A stretch of DNA of 64,000 nucleotides from Ridgeia piscesae (GCA_025642075.2 JAODUO010000068.1:81001-145000), one strand, 5' to 3'; counted from the stretch's first letter, positions 1 through 11,389 are shown. The notes: generated by a model not told the origin, from the sequence alone. Numbers and translations: made by a program.

Positions 1-138
1 TGACCTCTTGCTTTACAAAAGGTGCAACACTTGGCTGTAGAGAGGGCTGAGGGCTGTGTCCACAGGGAGAGGGAAGCTGTGGGGATGGCTGCGGAGACGG
101 CTGCTGTGGAGGGTACACCTGCATCGGGGAACCTGGCA
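1..138 (-). CDS. Gln-rich gene, Ser-Pro-Gln exon (partial)
   Basis: The acceptor (tgtgtccag) ends at 139, and the exon continues off the left edge. In phase with the exon at 866-1036 it reads VPGSPMQVYPPQQP, further SPQPSPQL repeats, then VAPFVKQEV. VKQE fits the psi-K-x-E sumoylation pattern. Confidence 0.5.
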
Positions 139-3100
139 CTGGACACAACAACAAATCCAAAATAAAAACACTATATTATGATATTATCTTAAACATATAA
201 TCCAAGCCTACTCAGGCTACTGCTACTAAAGAAATTCTTTAACACAGCTTCACCTCGCTGTAACAAACTATCGTGGAATAGAGGATATCCAAGAAAAGCT
301 GTCCTAAACCACACTTATGATATACGTGGCACCTCTGCATTGCCATACAGACAATAGACCCTGAATACTGCTGCTGTACTCCTTTGCTTGATGAGTAGTG
401 ATGTTAGATTGGGTACAAATTAAACCTTCTGAAACTATTACGATTAAATCTTCTGAAACTATAGACACCTTTCATAAAAAATTAAAACATTTGTTTGAAA
501 TTGCTTTTCCACCATAAAGTTTCGGCGGTTCCATGCTCCAATGACAATTTTTGCCTGTCGCCGTGTATGACCAACCAAATGGTTTCGTTTGTTGCACCCC
601 TGAGCCTGAATTTTTCAAGGATATAGGCACTATATAAGTTTTACAATTAATAGTACAAAACAAAATTGAAAAATATATTAGAATACTATTTCAGCATACC
701 ATTGGTTACCAAATATTGTCTATTGTACTGTGTAATCTTGATAACAACTATTGACAGTTAAACTTACTACTTATATTTACTAGTACTTTACTCAGTACTG
801 GTATTGTTAGAGTGATTATTGAGATACATTCCTAGTTTTCTCCATACTGTCAGAATGATACTCACCCACAATGATGGCATCTGGTGTGACTGTAGTAGGA
901 ACATTTGGTTGTGGAGATGGTTGAGGGCTTCGTATCTGTGGAGGACACAACTGTGGCGATGTCTGCTGTGGAGAGTTCACTGACACCAGTTGTGGAGAAA
1001 GTGGCTGAGGAGAGTGCTGCATTGGCGAACTGGGCCCTGTAACATGATAGTGCTCCGTTAGTTGGTTAGTTGGTTGGTTGGTCGGTCGGTCGGTCGGTCG
1101 GTCGGTCGGTCGGTCGGTCGGTCGGTCGGTCGGTCGGTCGGTCGGTCGGTCGGTCGGTCGGTCGGTCGGTCGTCGGTCGGTCGGTCGGTCGGTCGGTCGG
1201 TCGGTCGGTCGGTCGGTCGGTCGGTCGGTCGGTCGGTCGGTCGGTCGGTCGGTCGGTCGGTCGGTCGGTCGGTCGGTCGGTCGGTCGGTCGGTCGGTCGG
1301 TCGGTCGGCCAAATATCACAGACATGTTACATTTATAAGAAAATGCAAGAGCAATAACTAGAGCACACATAGCTCTGTGAAACCCATCTTATTGGCATAG
1401 CTTTATGCAGAGACCCACCCACCCGTCATTTGGACAGGTAAAACCTGTTTTGGACAGGTAGAAATATGGGTGGACAGGTAAAATTCTTCAAAAATCATAG
1501 ATATTGTCATTGATATGCCTTAGAAAATGAGTGTAAATGGTGTTACCTGTGTATTTGTTTGGCAAGAGAGAGAGATGGGGGAGAGAGAGAGAGAGGGAGG
1601 GAGGGAGGGAGGGAGGGAGGAGGGAGGGAGGGAGGGAGGGAGGGAGGGAGGGAGGGAGGGAGGGAGGGAGGGAGGGAGGGAGGGAGGGAGGGAGGGAGGG
1701 AGGGAGAGAGGGAGAGAGAGAGGGAGAGAGAGAGGGGGGAGAGAGAGAGGGAGAGAGAGATAGAGAGAGAGGGGGAGAGAGACCAAAGGAGCTATGGAAA
1801 AGATCAGTGTAGCTAGATGAAAACTCTTGGCTAGAGTTGAGGCCAAGACAGTGGCAACACTGGCTTCTTCAGTGTAGGCCGCATTAAACAGATCAAGTAA
1901 GTTGGACATATCATCAGGACCTGAACTGGTGGACAGACCATGCTACTGTAACTAGCCTTTGTGAAAAAAATATGAAATGCCAAGTTGTCACCGGACCATA
2001 ACTGATGCTCACCTTGGAGGTACTGTGGACTTGACACCATACGCGGACTCGAGACGGCGCGACTCAGATCTGGGGAGGAGGGTGACGTAGCGTTTCCCGG
2101 TGACAGGGTGGCAATAAATGTTACTCCAGGACTTGCGGGAGACTGACACGCAGAGACAATGACCACGGGCGGGCGTGGCTGGATCGGTTGGTATTGGGGC
2201 GTTACTCTCTTCGGCTTGATTTTCTTCCTCTGGCTCGGTGCCGTGTTCGATTTGACCTGCAACCGCTGGACTTGCTCCTGTTTCTGTTTGATGTTCTGTT
2301 GCAGACTCTGGTACTCCCGGTACGTGACGTTCAGTTTCTCCGTGTAGTGCTGCTGCTCGTCCTCCGACACCCGCTGCTGCTCGCACTGCAGGAGCTGCAA
2401 ACGTCGCTGCAGCACTGGAACTTTTTGCTGGAGCTGCTCGATTTCCTGCTGTACCTGCCACACTGCCAGGTTCTGGTTCAGCTGAGCCTGCTTCTGCTGT
2501 TGCAGCTGATTTGACTGTTGTACCTGAATCTGATTATGTTGTTGCAGCTGAGCCGGATTTGACTGTTGTGCCTGAATCTGATTATGTTGTTGCAGCTGAG
2601 CCGGATTTGGCTGTTGCATCTGAATCTGATTATGTTGTTGCAGCTGAATCTGATTATGTTGTTGCGGCTGAATCTGATTCTGTTGTTGCAGCTGAATCTG
2701 ATTATGTTGTTGCAGCTGAATCTGATTATGTTGTTGCAGCTGAATCTGATTCTGTTGTTGCAGTTGAATCTGATTCTGTTGTTGCAGCTGAATCTGATTC
2801 TGTTGTTGCAGCTGAATCTGATTTGGCTGTTGCAGCTGAACTGGATTCTGTTGTTGCACCTGAATCTGTAGCTGTATTGGAGACTGTGCCTGGTGCTGTT
2901 GTTGCTGGCCTACACTGACTGGCACCTCACCACCAGCGAGCCAGTTTGGTATTGATTCATTTTGCTGTTGCAGCTCCACAGGTGACTGCTGCACACATTG
3001 CTGCAGCTGCACTGGAGCCTGATGTTGTTGTTGCAGTTGGACTGGAGTCTGCTGCAGCTGCACTGGAGCCTGATGTTGTTGCTGCAGTTGGACTGGAGTT

Positions 3101-4212
3101 TGCTGCAGCTGCATTGGAGCCTGGTGTTGTTGCTGCAGCTGCACTGGAGTCTGATGTTGTTGCTGCAGTTGGACTGGAGTCTGCTGCAGCTGGACTGGAG
3201 TCTGCTGCAGCTGCACTGGAGCCTGATGTTGTGGCTGCAGTTGGACTGGAGTCTGCTGCAGCTGCACTGGAGCCTGATGTTGGTGCTGCATTTGGACTGG
3301 AGTCGGCTGCAGCTGCACTGGAGCCTGGTGTTGTTGCTGCAGCTGCACTGGAGCCTGATGTTGGTGCTGCAGTTGGACTGGAGTCGGCTGCAGCTGCACT
3401 GGAGCCTGGTGTTGTTGCTGCAGCTGCACTGGTGCTTGACGTGGCTGCTGCAGAGTAACTGCTATCTGCTGCACACGTTGTTGTTGCTGCACTGGAGCCT
3501 GGTTTTGCTGCTGCAGCAACAGACCCGTGTTGCTGCTGTCAGTGGACACGTCTTTGTCCAGTATGTCGACCAGTTCGTCAAGCCAGGCAGACATGTCCTC
3601 AGTAGGATCTGCTGGCTGCCACGGCGACTGGCCACTGCAGCCGATGGGACTGCATGCAGATTCACAGCTATAGGACGGAGACGTAGAGCCAGGATAATAA
3701 CCTGGACTGGGCACCCTCTGTTCTGCTGGGGACAGGACGTTTGGCGAGTCAACACCATTGATCTCTGCCAGTGTGGCCATTCCAGATGCGAACTCGTCAT
3801 CCAGCATTTTTTGTATGATGTCATTATCACTGAGAGGCAGCATATACTTTGCCGGCATGTCTGTGTCGTCAATGCGGTCACGCTTGCCCGTGCCATCATG
3901 CCGCTGTCCATCATTGGCAAGTAGTTCCTCCAGGTTGAATAACGTATCGTTGTATTCATGAGGCATTGGTTTTCCATTCGGACTTCGTGGGATGAAATGG
4001 TGGGACTGTGGCCCAAATTCTGTAAGCCTGAGGTGTCTGCAGAGAGAGAGAGAAGCAATGAACAGTAAGTGTTTAAAGAACTGCAGACACATCAGTGTGT
4101 CGTCACTGCCGTGTAGACAACAGAGTGCCAGTCAGTGCATACAATAATTATACGAACACACAAATGTGTGTAAATACGTGTGTCTGCGCATGCATGCACA
4201 CTAGCATGCCCT

Positions 4213-4276
<64 letters not shown>

Positions 4277-4298
4277 ACACACACACACACTCACACAC

Positions 4299-4359
<61 letters not shown>

Positions 4360-5645
4360 TAAATAACTATAAACATCTTCACTACAAACTGACATGAGAA
4401 AACATGGTGGCTTGAAAAGTGAGCTGTGATAAATATCAATAGGAAGTAGGAACTGCAAGTATTAATAATATCCTTTCAACTCAATTATGGAGTTGAAATT
4501 GAGAGATTCTGGGTAAATGGAATTGGAAATGAATGAAAAGGAACTTAGTCTCATTTTGTGTTTATTATGGTTACTGCAAAAAAGTAGAGCTTATGCACAC
4601 TACTCAAAATATTTAAAGGGCAAAAAAGGCAACGGAAATACCAAATGAATAATTTTGGAAAAAGAATTGTTTGAGTCGGAAAGAAGAAACTGGAACTAAT
4701 TGGTTAAAATGTATTGTAGCTGATTACAAGAAACTTGATTCCAGCCTTGTCTATACTGTGTGTAGTGAGGAAATTGTATTAAAAATTACTAGTGCACAGC
4801 TACTCACGTCTTCATGTCTTCTGCGACCTTTGTGACCTCCTCATCATCGCTGTCATCCCCTTCGTGCTTCGTAACCGTGACGACCACTGTATGACCCTGA
4901 TTGACCTCATCATCATCACTAACTTCTCCCGTCTCCAAGCCAGTTGACGAGGGACATTCATGTTCGACCCCTTCTCGGCGCCTGATAGACAAAGACGATT
5001 CCTCTGACTCTTCACCATCATCTTGTCCTCCAACGATCTTCTCCACGTCGTTTCTCTCAGCTTCCTTCACCTTCTCGTCATCACTGTCAGCTTCATCTTT
5101 AACATTCTCCTGATTGATCACGAGCTTCTCATCTTCAGTTACACCCTTCTGACCACTTCCAATCTCATCTTCAGCTGATACTTCCTTCTGATCATCTTCG
5201 ATGACCTCGTCGTGAACTGATACTTTCTTGAGATCATTTTTGATACAGTCCTGACCAGCCAAGGTTTCCCTTAGATCACCTTTGATATCGTCTTCATCAG
5301 CTGATGTTTTCTCTTGGTCATCTTTGTCACTCTCGCTAGAACCTGGTTCTTTGTGGTCTTCACTACTGGTCTCATCCGCTGCACCAACTGATTCCTTCTG
5401 TCCATCACTGCTGATGCAGCAATTCCTGCACAAGTTCTCAGTGAGACCGTCGATGGTGTCCGAGTTGTCCTCGCAATTATCTCCAGCTGTGGTGCTCGTC
5501 ATCGCAGACGAAGGGGGTTTGTGACAACTGGGATGACAGCTGGTGACACTGTCTCTGCCTTGCTCTGTGTCTCCACCTGTGGTCCCGGCGGCAACACTCA
5601 CTGTGTCCAACATGTCACCGGCCCGGCTGTCTTCTGGAACTGATG
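1..5645 (-). CDS. Gln-rich, Ser/Pro-rich putative nuclear regulator (partial; 3' end off window)
   Basis: I do not recognise this gene. Four minus-strand exons (5645-4808, 4036-2013, 1036-866, 138-1) join in frame with GT-AG introns and matching phases (2, 1, 1). In order, the product has an acidic Asp/Glu-rich disordered segment of about 278 codons, a segment with an LxxLL-type motif (LEELL) and amphipathic acidic stretches such as WLDELVDILD, a tract of about 350 residues of QAPVQLQQQH-like and NQIQLQQQ-like repeats, a Gln/Glu-rich coiled coil (EIEQLQQKVPVLQRR), a basic patch (QRKKIKPKR), then SPQP/SPMQ-rich tails. FVKQEV near the left edge fits a sumoylation consensus. This composition suggests a transcriptional coactivator, but that is inference, because no DNA-binding domain is visible. 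The 5' exons and the stop codon were not found. The Gln tract is made of in-frame minisatellites. Confidence 0.6.
139..865 (-). other. Intron of Gln-rich gene, no further feature
   Basis: AT-rich intron between the two Ser-Pro-Gln exons. I see no repeat array, gene or RNA in it. Confidence 0.5.
866..1036 (-). CDS. Gln-rich gene, Ser-Pro-Gln exon
   Basis: Exon of 171 nt, phase 1 at both ends. The acceptor (tcatgttacag) lies at 1050-1037 and the donor gtgagt at 865-860. It encodes GPSSPMQHSPQPLSPQL and more SPQ-type repeats, ending TPDAIIVG. It resembles the next exon (138-1), so the two may be duplicates. Confidence 0.6.
1058..1308. repeat. (CGGT)n / (GACC)n microsatellite at a 3' splice site
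   Basis: About 57 uninterrupted tetranucleotide units, with a single 3-base slip near 1171. On the minus strand it is (GACC)n, ending about 30 nt upstream of the acceptor of the 866-1036 exon, where the branch point and pyrimidine tract should lie. Confidence 0.95.
1404..1545. repeat. Dispersed repeat copy (GGACAGGTAGAAATAT family)
   Basis: About 140 bp containing GGACAGGTAGAAATAT and ATAGATATTGTCA. A second copy in the same orientation lies at 56590-56735. It sits in an intron of the minus-strand gene. The family is not recognised. Confidence 0.6.
1563..1785. repeat. (GGGA)n polypurine tract
   Basis: A nearly pure purine run of GGGA units grading to GAGAGA at both ends. In the minus-strand pre-mRNA it is a polypyrimidine (CCCT)n tract inside an intron. 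Confidence 0.95.
2013..4036 (-). CDS. Gln-rich gene, large repeat-bearing exon
   Basis: Exon of 2024 nt, open throughout. The acceptor is a CT-rich tract ending in tgcag, and the donor is CAAG|gtgagc. It begins HLRLTEFGPQSHHF and contains LEELL, the acidic helices DNDIIQKMLDDEF and MSAWLDELVDIL, the Gln repeats (about 2500-3530 on the plus strand), a predicted coiled coil (about 2290-2470), a basic KKIKPKR patch and a Ser-Pro tail. The long plus-strand frames over the same DNA are shadows of the in-frame repeats. Confidence 0.65.
2500..3530 (-). repeat. In-frame coding minisatellites encoding Gln repeats
   Basis: Two adjacent coding arrays. At 2500-2880 are 24-bp units encoding NQIQLQQQ-like octapeptides. 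At 2990-3450 are 30-bp-type units encoding QAPVQLQQQH-like peptides with shorter variants (QTPVQLQ). CAG and CAA are mixed, so this is not a pure CAG expansion. Confidence 0.85.
4217..4352. repeat. (CA)n microsatellite
   Basis: About 136 bp of CA repeats with a few interruptions, in the intron between the acidic exon and the large Gln-rich exon. The rest of that intron shows no feature. Confidence 0.95.
4808..5645 (-). CDS. Gln-rich gene, acidic exon
   Basis: Exon of 838 nt. The acceptor (tttgtttgcag) ends at 5646 and the donor is gtgagt at 4807-4802. It starts with the last two bases of a codon, so an upstream coding exon or an in-exon start is needed. It encodes SVPEDSRAGDMLDTV followed by about 250 residues very rich in Asp, Glu, Ser and Lys, with no recognisable fold and probably disordered. 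The reading frame is open throughout, and codon phase carries into the next exon as AC|A. Confidence 0.6.
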
Positions 5646-5998
5646 CTGCAAACAAACACAGTCCATGCGTGAGAAACAATTCTACTGAAGTGGTCTGTTG
5701 CTATCATAACTGTCATTCGCTTGAAGGCATTGGCCTTAAAGACGACTGGTGGACTCAGGACTGTCAAGATGTACCTGAAATAAAAATGAGAACACGAAGC
5801 AAAGCATACATAATAAGAAGTTGTGAATCCATTATCTAAACTACGGTGGTATACTCACATTAATTATTATTTTATTTTTATAAATAATAATTTACTGGTA
5901 GTGGTTAGTATTGGCTGTGGTAAGAGCATCACGTGTGAGCCTGACAGTGGGGTTGTGTATGGTTACTGCAGTAAACAGCCTATCAGTAGCTCAGTATT

Positions 5999-6142
5999 AC
6001 AGTACAGTACAGTACATAATATACACTTACAGTACAGTACAGTACAGTACAGTACAGTACAGTACAGTACAGTACAGTACAGTACAGTACAGTACAGTAC
6101 AGTACAGTACAGTACAGTACAGTACAATACAATACAATACAA
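5999..6142. repeat. (AGTAC)n pentanucleotide repeat
   Basis: About 27 AGTAC units, ending in a few AATAC units. The unit is partly self-complementary (GTAC). Confidence 0.95.
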
Positions 6143-6249
6143 TAAAACTTCATTGTACCGGATCGGGAAATTTGTTTGCAGAATTCGTCCAAAAAAGTAA
6201 TAAAAAATACAGGAGTAAAAAAGTATAACAAATACAGATAAATTCATTA

Positions 6250-6690
6250 TTAAAACAGTATGTAAACCTTAATCATGATAAAATAAAAAACTAACCTATA
6301 ATTGTAATTATAGTTATAATTGTTGTTGTCCTTCACAAATAAAAAGTTAACTTCATCGTTACACAACAGACTGAGTAAAGCTGTGTCATCTGAGAATTTA
6401 ATAAAATACCTATTCGGACGGATGCTCCTGCAGTCATTTGTATATAATTTGAATAAAAGAGGGGATAAAACACATCCTTGGGGTGAGCCAGTGGAAACAA
6501 CCGTCACACTAGAAATGGTATTATATTCACTTGTACCTGTTGTGGTCTCCCACTAAAAAATCAAGCACCCACAGCGCCAATTCAGCTTCAAGCTTAAACT
6601 AAGATATTAATTTCTTAAACAAGTGAAGCTGCAGCTTATTAAAGGCACAGCTCATGTTATTTTAACCATCCGGTTATGTCCCACTCTCCC
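6250..6690 (-). mobile_element. Decayed LINE reverse-transcriptase fragment
   Basis: On the minus strand, broken frames give FNKLQLHLFKKLIS, ALWVLDFLVGD, then VSTGSPQGCVLSPLLFKLYT and YFIKFSDDTALLSLL. These are the hallmark SPQG and DD boxes of a jockey/CR1-like non-LTR reverse transcriptase. Both ends are missing and the frame is interrupted, so it is inactive. Confidence 0.8.
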
Positions 6691-7630
6691 CTATATCAGC
6701 ATATAAAGTTAAGTCCTGTGCCCTTTTATGACAAGACTGTCATTAATCAGGTCATTGTCCTGGCCTGCCGTCTGGGTAATGTCTACTAGGGTCACAGTCT
6801 CTTAAGGTCGCTGACTGTCCTGACCTATACTCCCATGTGTTGACAAACACACTACACTATGTAACATAAACAATCAGGAAGAAACACCTTGGTCAAATAC
6901 CTTGTATCAGACCATGAGTACCAGACTAGCTAGTAGTTATGTAAACTGTCACTTACTCTACAGCCGTGGTCAGTCTGTGTGTGTGGTGTGACTGGTGTCA
7001 ACAGTTGAAAATGTACAGCCTCTAGATAACCTCAGCTTACGAACTAGTTTGAACCAATCAATCAACTGTGTATTAACTTTAGCACTACACAGAAAATCCT
7101 GTGTATTCACACTGGCAACTGATGTCCACTGTAGTCCCTAAATTTGACCCTTTGCAAAACAATCCACCAGGAAGTTGATGGAGACATACTGCAGTGTAAT
7201 TTCATTGGCCACTCTAAGTGGGTTAACCAATCACCAACAACCCCAGTGGAAGGGAAATCCCCTTTCACAGAGCGGAGCTATAAACTGCTGTATAGAATTT
7301 CGCAATAGTGATAAACAGCCAGCCTAGAGGCAGAATAGAAATATAGAAACCTGTTGTATACACCACACACTATGGACTGATGACACCACACTTTGCTTTC
7401 ATACTCTATACAACTGTATGTTTAAAGTGTATGACAATTTGAACATGATAGGGCATGCTTGAAAGGTTTCATGTGCGTCATTTCAGGAAATTTGAAACAC
7501 AAATGACAGCATAGTAGCAAGTACACATCTGTCCCCCTCACCTCCATAAGCTTAAAAGGAACAGTGAGTCATGCAGTGGATATTAGCTCTAATGTTAGCA
7601 CTTTTTATGGAACATTTCAAGTCATTTGCA
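6691..7630. other. Intergenic or upstream stretch, nothing recognised
   Basis: Ordinary AT-rich sequence. I see no open frame, array or RNA that I can support. Confidence 0.4.
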
Positions 7631-7639
7631 TATTTTAAA

Positions 7640-7791
7640 TGTTACTTAATAGTTATTATCTTCTTTGGGACATATCGTTCACAATATTTGGGACATAAAT
7701 GACTTAGGACATAAATGTTACTTAATAGTTATTATCTTCTTTGGGACATATTGTCCACAATATTTGGGACATAAATGACTTAGGACATAAT
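7640..7791 (+). repeat. 76-bp tandem duplication
   Basis: Two nearly identical copies of a unit starting TGTTACTTAATAG, with a 76-bp offset (7640 and 7716). They differ at a few bases. Confidence 0.85.
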
Positions 7792-8025
7792 GTATAGGCC
7801 TATACAGAACTCGTTTTGGGGAGCAACATCTGGTGTATCACTAGCTGTGACTGGTTGATTACCAAGTGGTTTTGGTCGTGTTTTTGCCATACTGGTTGAT
7901 ATTATAATGGTGTGGTTTTGGCCAAGCCAAATGGTAGCGAGGTCAGATGGATTTGCTGCCCCTTCTGACAACATGGGGAGACAGGGGTCCGAGTTTAGTG
8001 GCCGTAGTTTATTATCACGCAACAT
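7780..8025 (-). other. Unassigned ORF, possible 5' exon of the Gln-rich gene
   Basis: An 81-codon frame from ATG, beginning MLRDNKLRPLNSD and containing MAKTRPKPLGNQ. A possible weak donor (TTCT|gtatag, about 7807) would leave the one-base phase that the acidic exon at 5645 needs. There is no family match and the donor is poor, so it could be chance. Confidence 0.2.
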
Positions 8026-9100
8026 ATCTGTTCGTCTATAATTTGTCTTATGTTGTTGTAATGTCAGTCCATGATTATGTGCAGATAGCAGGTTTTTTGG
8101 TGGTGCTTAAGAATGGTTAATGATTTTTTCCTCTCTGCGTTGACGTTTGGTTTTCTTTGTTTAGGCCATATTGGATCACGCTGACAGGCCCCACCTTTCA
8201 AAATTATTTGCGAGATTATGTTAATGAGTACGGCCATTATGAAAAGTTACAAACAAAGAAGAAACATAAATGAACATGATCGTAAAAATATCATGATAAT
8301 CCGTTGATAAAAAGTTTTAGTAATTAACATGTTAAAATGGCTTATGTTTGACGATGTTTTGTGACTATTTATTTAGTTGGCTTCAGCGGGCTACATATGC
8401 AGAAGTGTAAAGAATTGTGGGGACGATAATATGACCACAGTGATGGTTTACCAACTGATAGCACAAATGTACACAAAGTCCGTTTATGGAGCCCCTGTTT
8501 CAAAAGACATCTCCATTTTTGCCTTGTTCCCCGTACACACAATGCATTGTGGTATACAAAGCACTCGGAACAGACGTGATCGATAGCAGTTGTCTTTGAT
8601 TAATACTATTATTAATAGTTAGCAAGTAGTTATGCTTGCACATGAAACTGTGTAAACTATTTAATTACTGTCATGTTTAATGTAGCTAATTTATATTAGT
8701 TTGTTTAATGGTATTATTGTATTATTTTCCCATTTTTAGCATACCATTCGTACTTTTGTGTGTTGGTTAGGCTACATTAAACATGTATTAATTATTATAA
8801 TTGATGATAATTTACTGTTAATGTTTATAAAATTATATTAAACATGACTTTTGTAATGTCGTCACTCAGGTATTCTTTGATGACAGTTTTACATAAATTA
8901 TTATTTAATTTTGAGTATGTAATTTGTATAATATTGTTGAAAAATTATGATACTTTATATATTAACTGAATGAAAAAATTAGGTATGTATGTACCTTCAT
9001 TCTAATTTACAACAAAACCAGTATCATTGATAAAAAGTAATCTTCTTGCGATTTATGTACAAAATCAAATAGGAGAATGTTCAGAAAATAAAAAAATATA
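8026..9100. other. AT-rich intergenic stretch
   Basis: A short plus-strand frame at 8377-8586 (VKNCGDDNMTTVMVYQL) has no recognisable family and no supporting splice signals. Otherwise I see nothing. Confidence 0.35.
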
Positions 9101-9560
9101 TATATAAAATTGCAGTTTCATTAATATTTCATCTATGTACTTGAAGGAAGCATCGTTGCATTTTAATTAATTATTATTACCAGAAGTAAAAATTAAAGCA
9201 ATTCTAAATAGTTGTTCATTATTGGTAAATGGCAAGATCAAATCTGTCAGAAGTTTTCTTATTTTGAAATTAATAAAATTGCAGTTTCCTTAATATTTCA
9301 TCTACGTACATGAAACAAGCACCATTGCATTTCAATTAGTGATTATGACCAGGGGAAAACATTGTGTGGTTTATAAGCAAAATTATTTATATATTAGCAA
9401 CCGTCAGAAAACGTCATGAAATTTGTAACTTTAATTTACTCTTTAGTTTACACATTTGTAGTTTGCTTAATATTTCACTTAAACTTAGACATGAAACAAC
9501 TACCATTGTAATTCTTACAGACTTTAGTGACTATATACTATCAGGGAAAATTAAATGGTA
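9100..9560 (+). repeat. Degenerate tandem repeat of about 173 bp, three copies
   Basis: The block GCAGTTTCATTAATATTTCA and its flank recurs at about 9110, 9284 and 9457, followed each time by a variant of CATGAAACAAGCACCATTG. The copies have diverged, so the duplication is old. Confidence 0.65.
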
Positions 9561-9639
9561 ACGGCATTAATGATTATAAATAAATTTACACGTTTACAAC
9601 TAAAAGCACATAAATCAGAATGTGTTAAATGTACTTTAT

Positions 9640-10035
9640 TTAAATCCTACTGTACTTCAAATACATGCCGCTATGGTGTTGCTATAGAGCAGAGTCACTG
9701 AGAAAACTGTGTGTAGCATACAATAATCATAATGTGTTTAGATTTGTATGCAATGAACCTCGAGATTGTAGTGCGAGTTATATGTTTGTGTCAAGAGGCT
9801 TACCCACATGTAAAATGTTAATTTGAAAAAATGTGTATAGTTTTTTGACGTGTATAGCTAAATCGGGCAATGCAATACTACAGAGTATCATGAATAATGA
9901 TGCTCTGTAACACTCTGTATACTTCACCACTGTGTCGCCATTGGCGGAAAATGCTTTATGTATAGTTATTAGTCATACTTTAGTTTTTATATGGATGTAA
10001 TGTTCCGGAATAAAGTTATTGAATTGAATTGAATA
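9640..10035 (+). mobile_element. LINE 3' end fragment with ATTGAA tail
   Basis: The plus frame from about 9700 reads RKLCVAYNNHNVFRFVC, EPRDCSASYMFVSRGLP, then KNVYSFLTCIAKSGNAIL with one internal stop. This is the pattern of the C-terminal region of jockey-like LINE ORF2. It ends in AATAAAGTTATTGAATTGAA, typical of a LINE 3' tail. It is truncated at the 5' side. Confidence 0.75.
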
Positions 10036-10560
10036 AACATTTAGACAGAAGCGTACTACAATCGAAGTACGCTACGTACAACAACCGCAGGTCATACGTA
10101 AATCTGCGATCGGTCTGTGACCTGACATATTAGTCACTATTAATTTTAGACCGTCTATTATAACTTAGTTTAACAAAGTTACAAACATGATACGGTACGA
10201 CGCGTGCCATCGCCTTGGAACTTGGTACTCACCACCATCAAACGGAATAGCGGACACGTCAACGGGTTATCTCGTAATATCCGTGTGACTAGATCCTGTT
10301 CGGAAACTTCTGACGACTGTCTTTGCGTAACAAACTGTCAAAAGTTCGAACAACGTTGGAAAACTACGACATCACAACCAATCAAAGCGGAAGTAAATGA
10401 CGGGGGAAGTAAATGCCAATTTACGATTGGTTGCGACCAGTGACTGACCTTATGTAAAGAGGTCAGTGATTGCGACCTGCGTACAAAGAATGTCGGCAAA
10501 ATCCGTTAGGTTACAGCACTCGTCTCTTTTCGGTCCGACGGAAACGACTTGTCAAATTCA
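10036..10560. promoter_or_regulatory. CpG-bearing stretch, candidate promoter of the minus-strand gene
   Basis: CpG is frequent here against an AT-rich background. On the minus strand GATGGTG|gtgagtacc (donor at about 10232) could be a first coding exon with ATG GTG before an intron. The link to the exons below 5645 is unproven, because the phases need at least one more exon. An inverted repeat lies at 10443-10467. Confidence 0.3.
10443..10467. promoter_or_regulatory. Inverted repeat ACTGACCT-N9-AGGTCAGT
   Basis: A perfect 8-bp inverted repeat with a 9-base spacer, containing TGACCT/AGGTCA half-sites like those bound by nuclear receptors. The spacing does not match a standard element, so function is only a possibility. 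Confidence 0.3.
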
Positions 10561-11115
10561 CATTTTAACGTATTTTAGAAACAATCCCATTTATCATTTG
10601 GAATACTTGCTTGGTGCAGTAAGATTCATGGCAATTTAATTAACATAAACAGACTATTTAAATAAAAAAACAGTTTGTTTGATTGACAAAAGCAAATTTA
10701 TAGCCCACGCTGATCCCATGCATCTTTAAAATGTACAGTATTCTTAAATTAGAAGACCTAATTTTTAATTCAAGGATATCAACTACTTGACAAAATAATT
10801 AAATCACAATGTCCGGATACCTGTTCACATCTGTCATGAAAAACAATGATTTTCACAGTCACATAAACAAAACAATATTTAATTTACGTAACGGAAATAA
10901 AAAACGCTGATTGTTTTATAAACTACATACCATACTGTTGCATGTATATAATGTACTGCACCTACTGCTAAAAAGCACAATCTAAAACAAATTATTATAA
11001 ATTCATACTCGGAGGGGTACGTGCCTATTAAGAAATGGTTATTCTTGCCTGGTGATCAATATTAACTCATAATTGTATCTTTTCTCACACCTACTTTTAT
11101 TGAACTAGATTATTC

Positions 11116-11116
<1 letters not shown>

Positions 11117-11151
<35 letters not shown>
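11117..11151. repeat. (TA)n microsatellite
   Basis: About 35 bp of uninterrupted TA in AT-rich DNA between the two gene starts. Confidence 0.9.
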
Positions 11152-11160
<9 letters not shown>

Positions 11161-11389
11161 ACATATAATATACTTGTATCTTGTTAATAATATAATGTAT
11201 TTATTATAGATAGAAATTATTATATAATTTTTAAGGGCGTTCAGTTGCTTCACTTATTTTAGTTTTTCTGGCTTCCTGGCATTCATTATTAACATGTGTC
11301 CCATGTTCGTTGTATTTTATATGTCAAATAAATTTCAATTCAAAAATCCAATCCAATCTGGCACGTAAACTAAAACGTGGAGTTCTGAG

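Noticed and set aside
816..4092. Long frames on both strands inside the tetranucleotide and Gln-repeat regions (for example 1058-1361, 2511-3924 on the plus strand)
   Set aside because: They follow from repeats whose period is a multiple of three or that lack stops; the minus-strand exon with good splice sites explains the DNA.
6250..6690. Possible host gene for a reverse transcriptase
   Set aside because: The sequence is an interrupted fragment with LINE hallmarks and no flanking gene structure.
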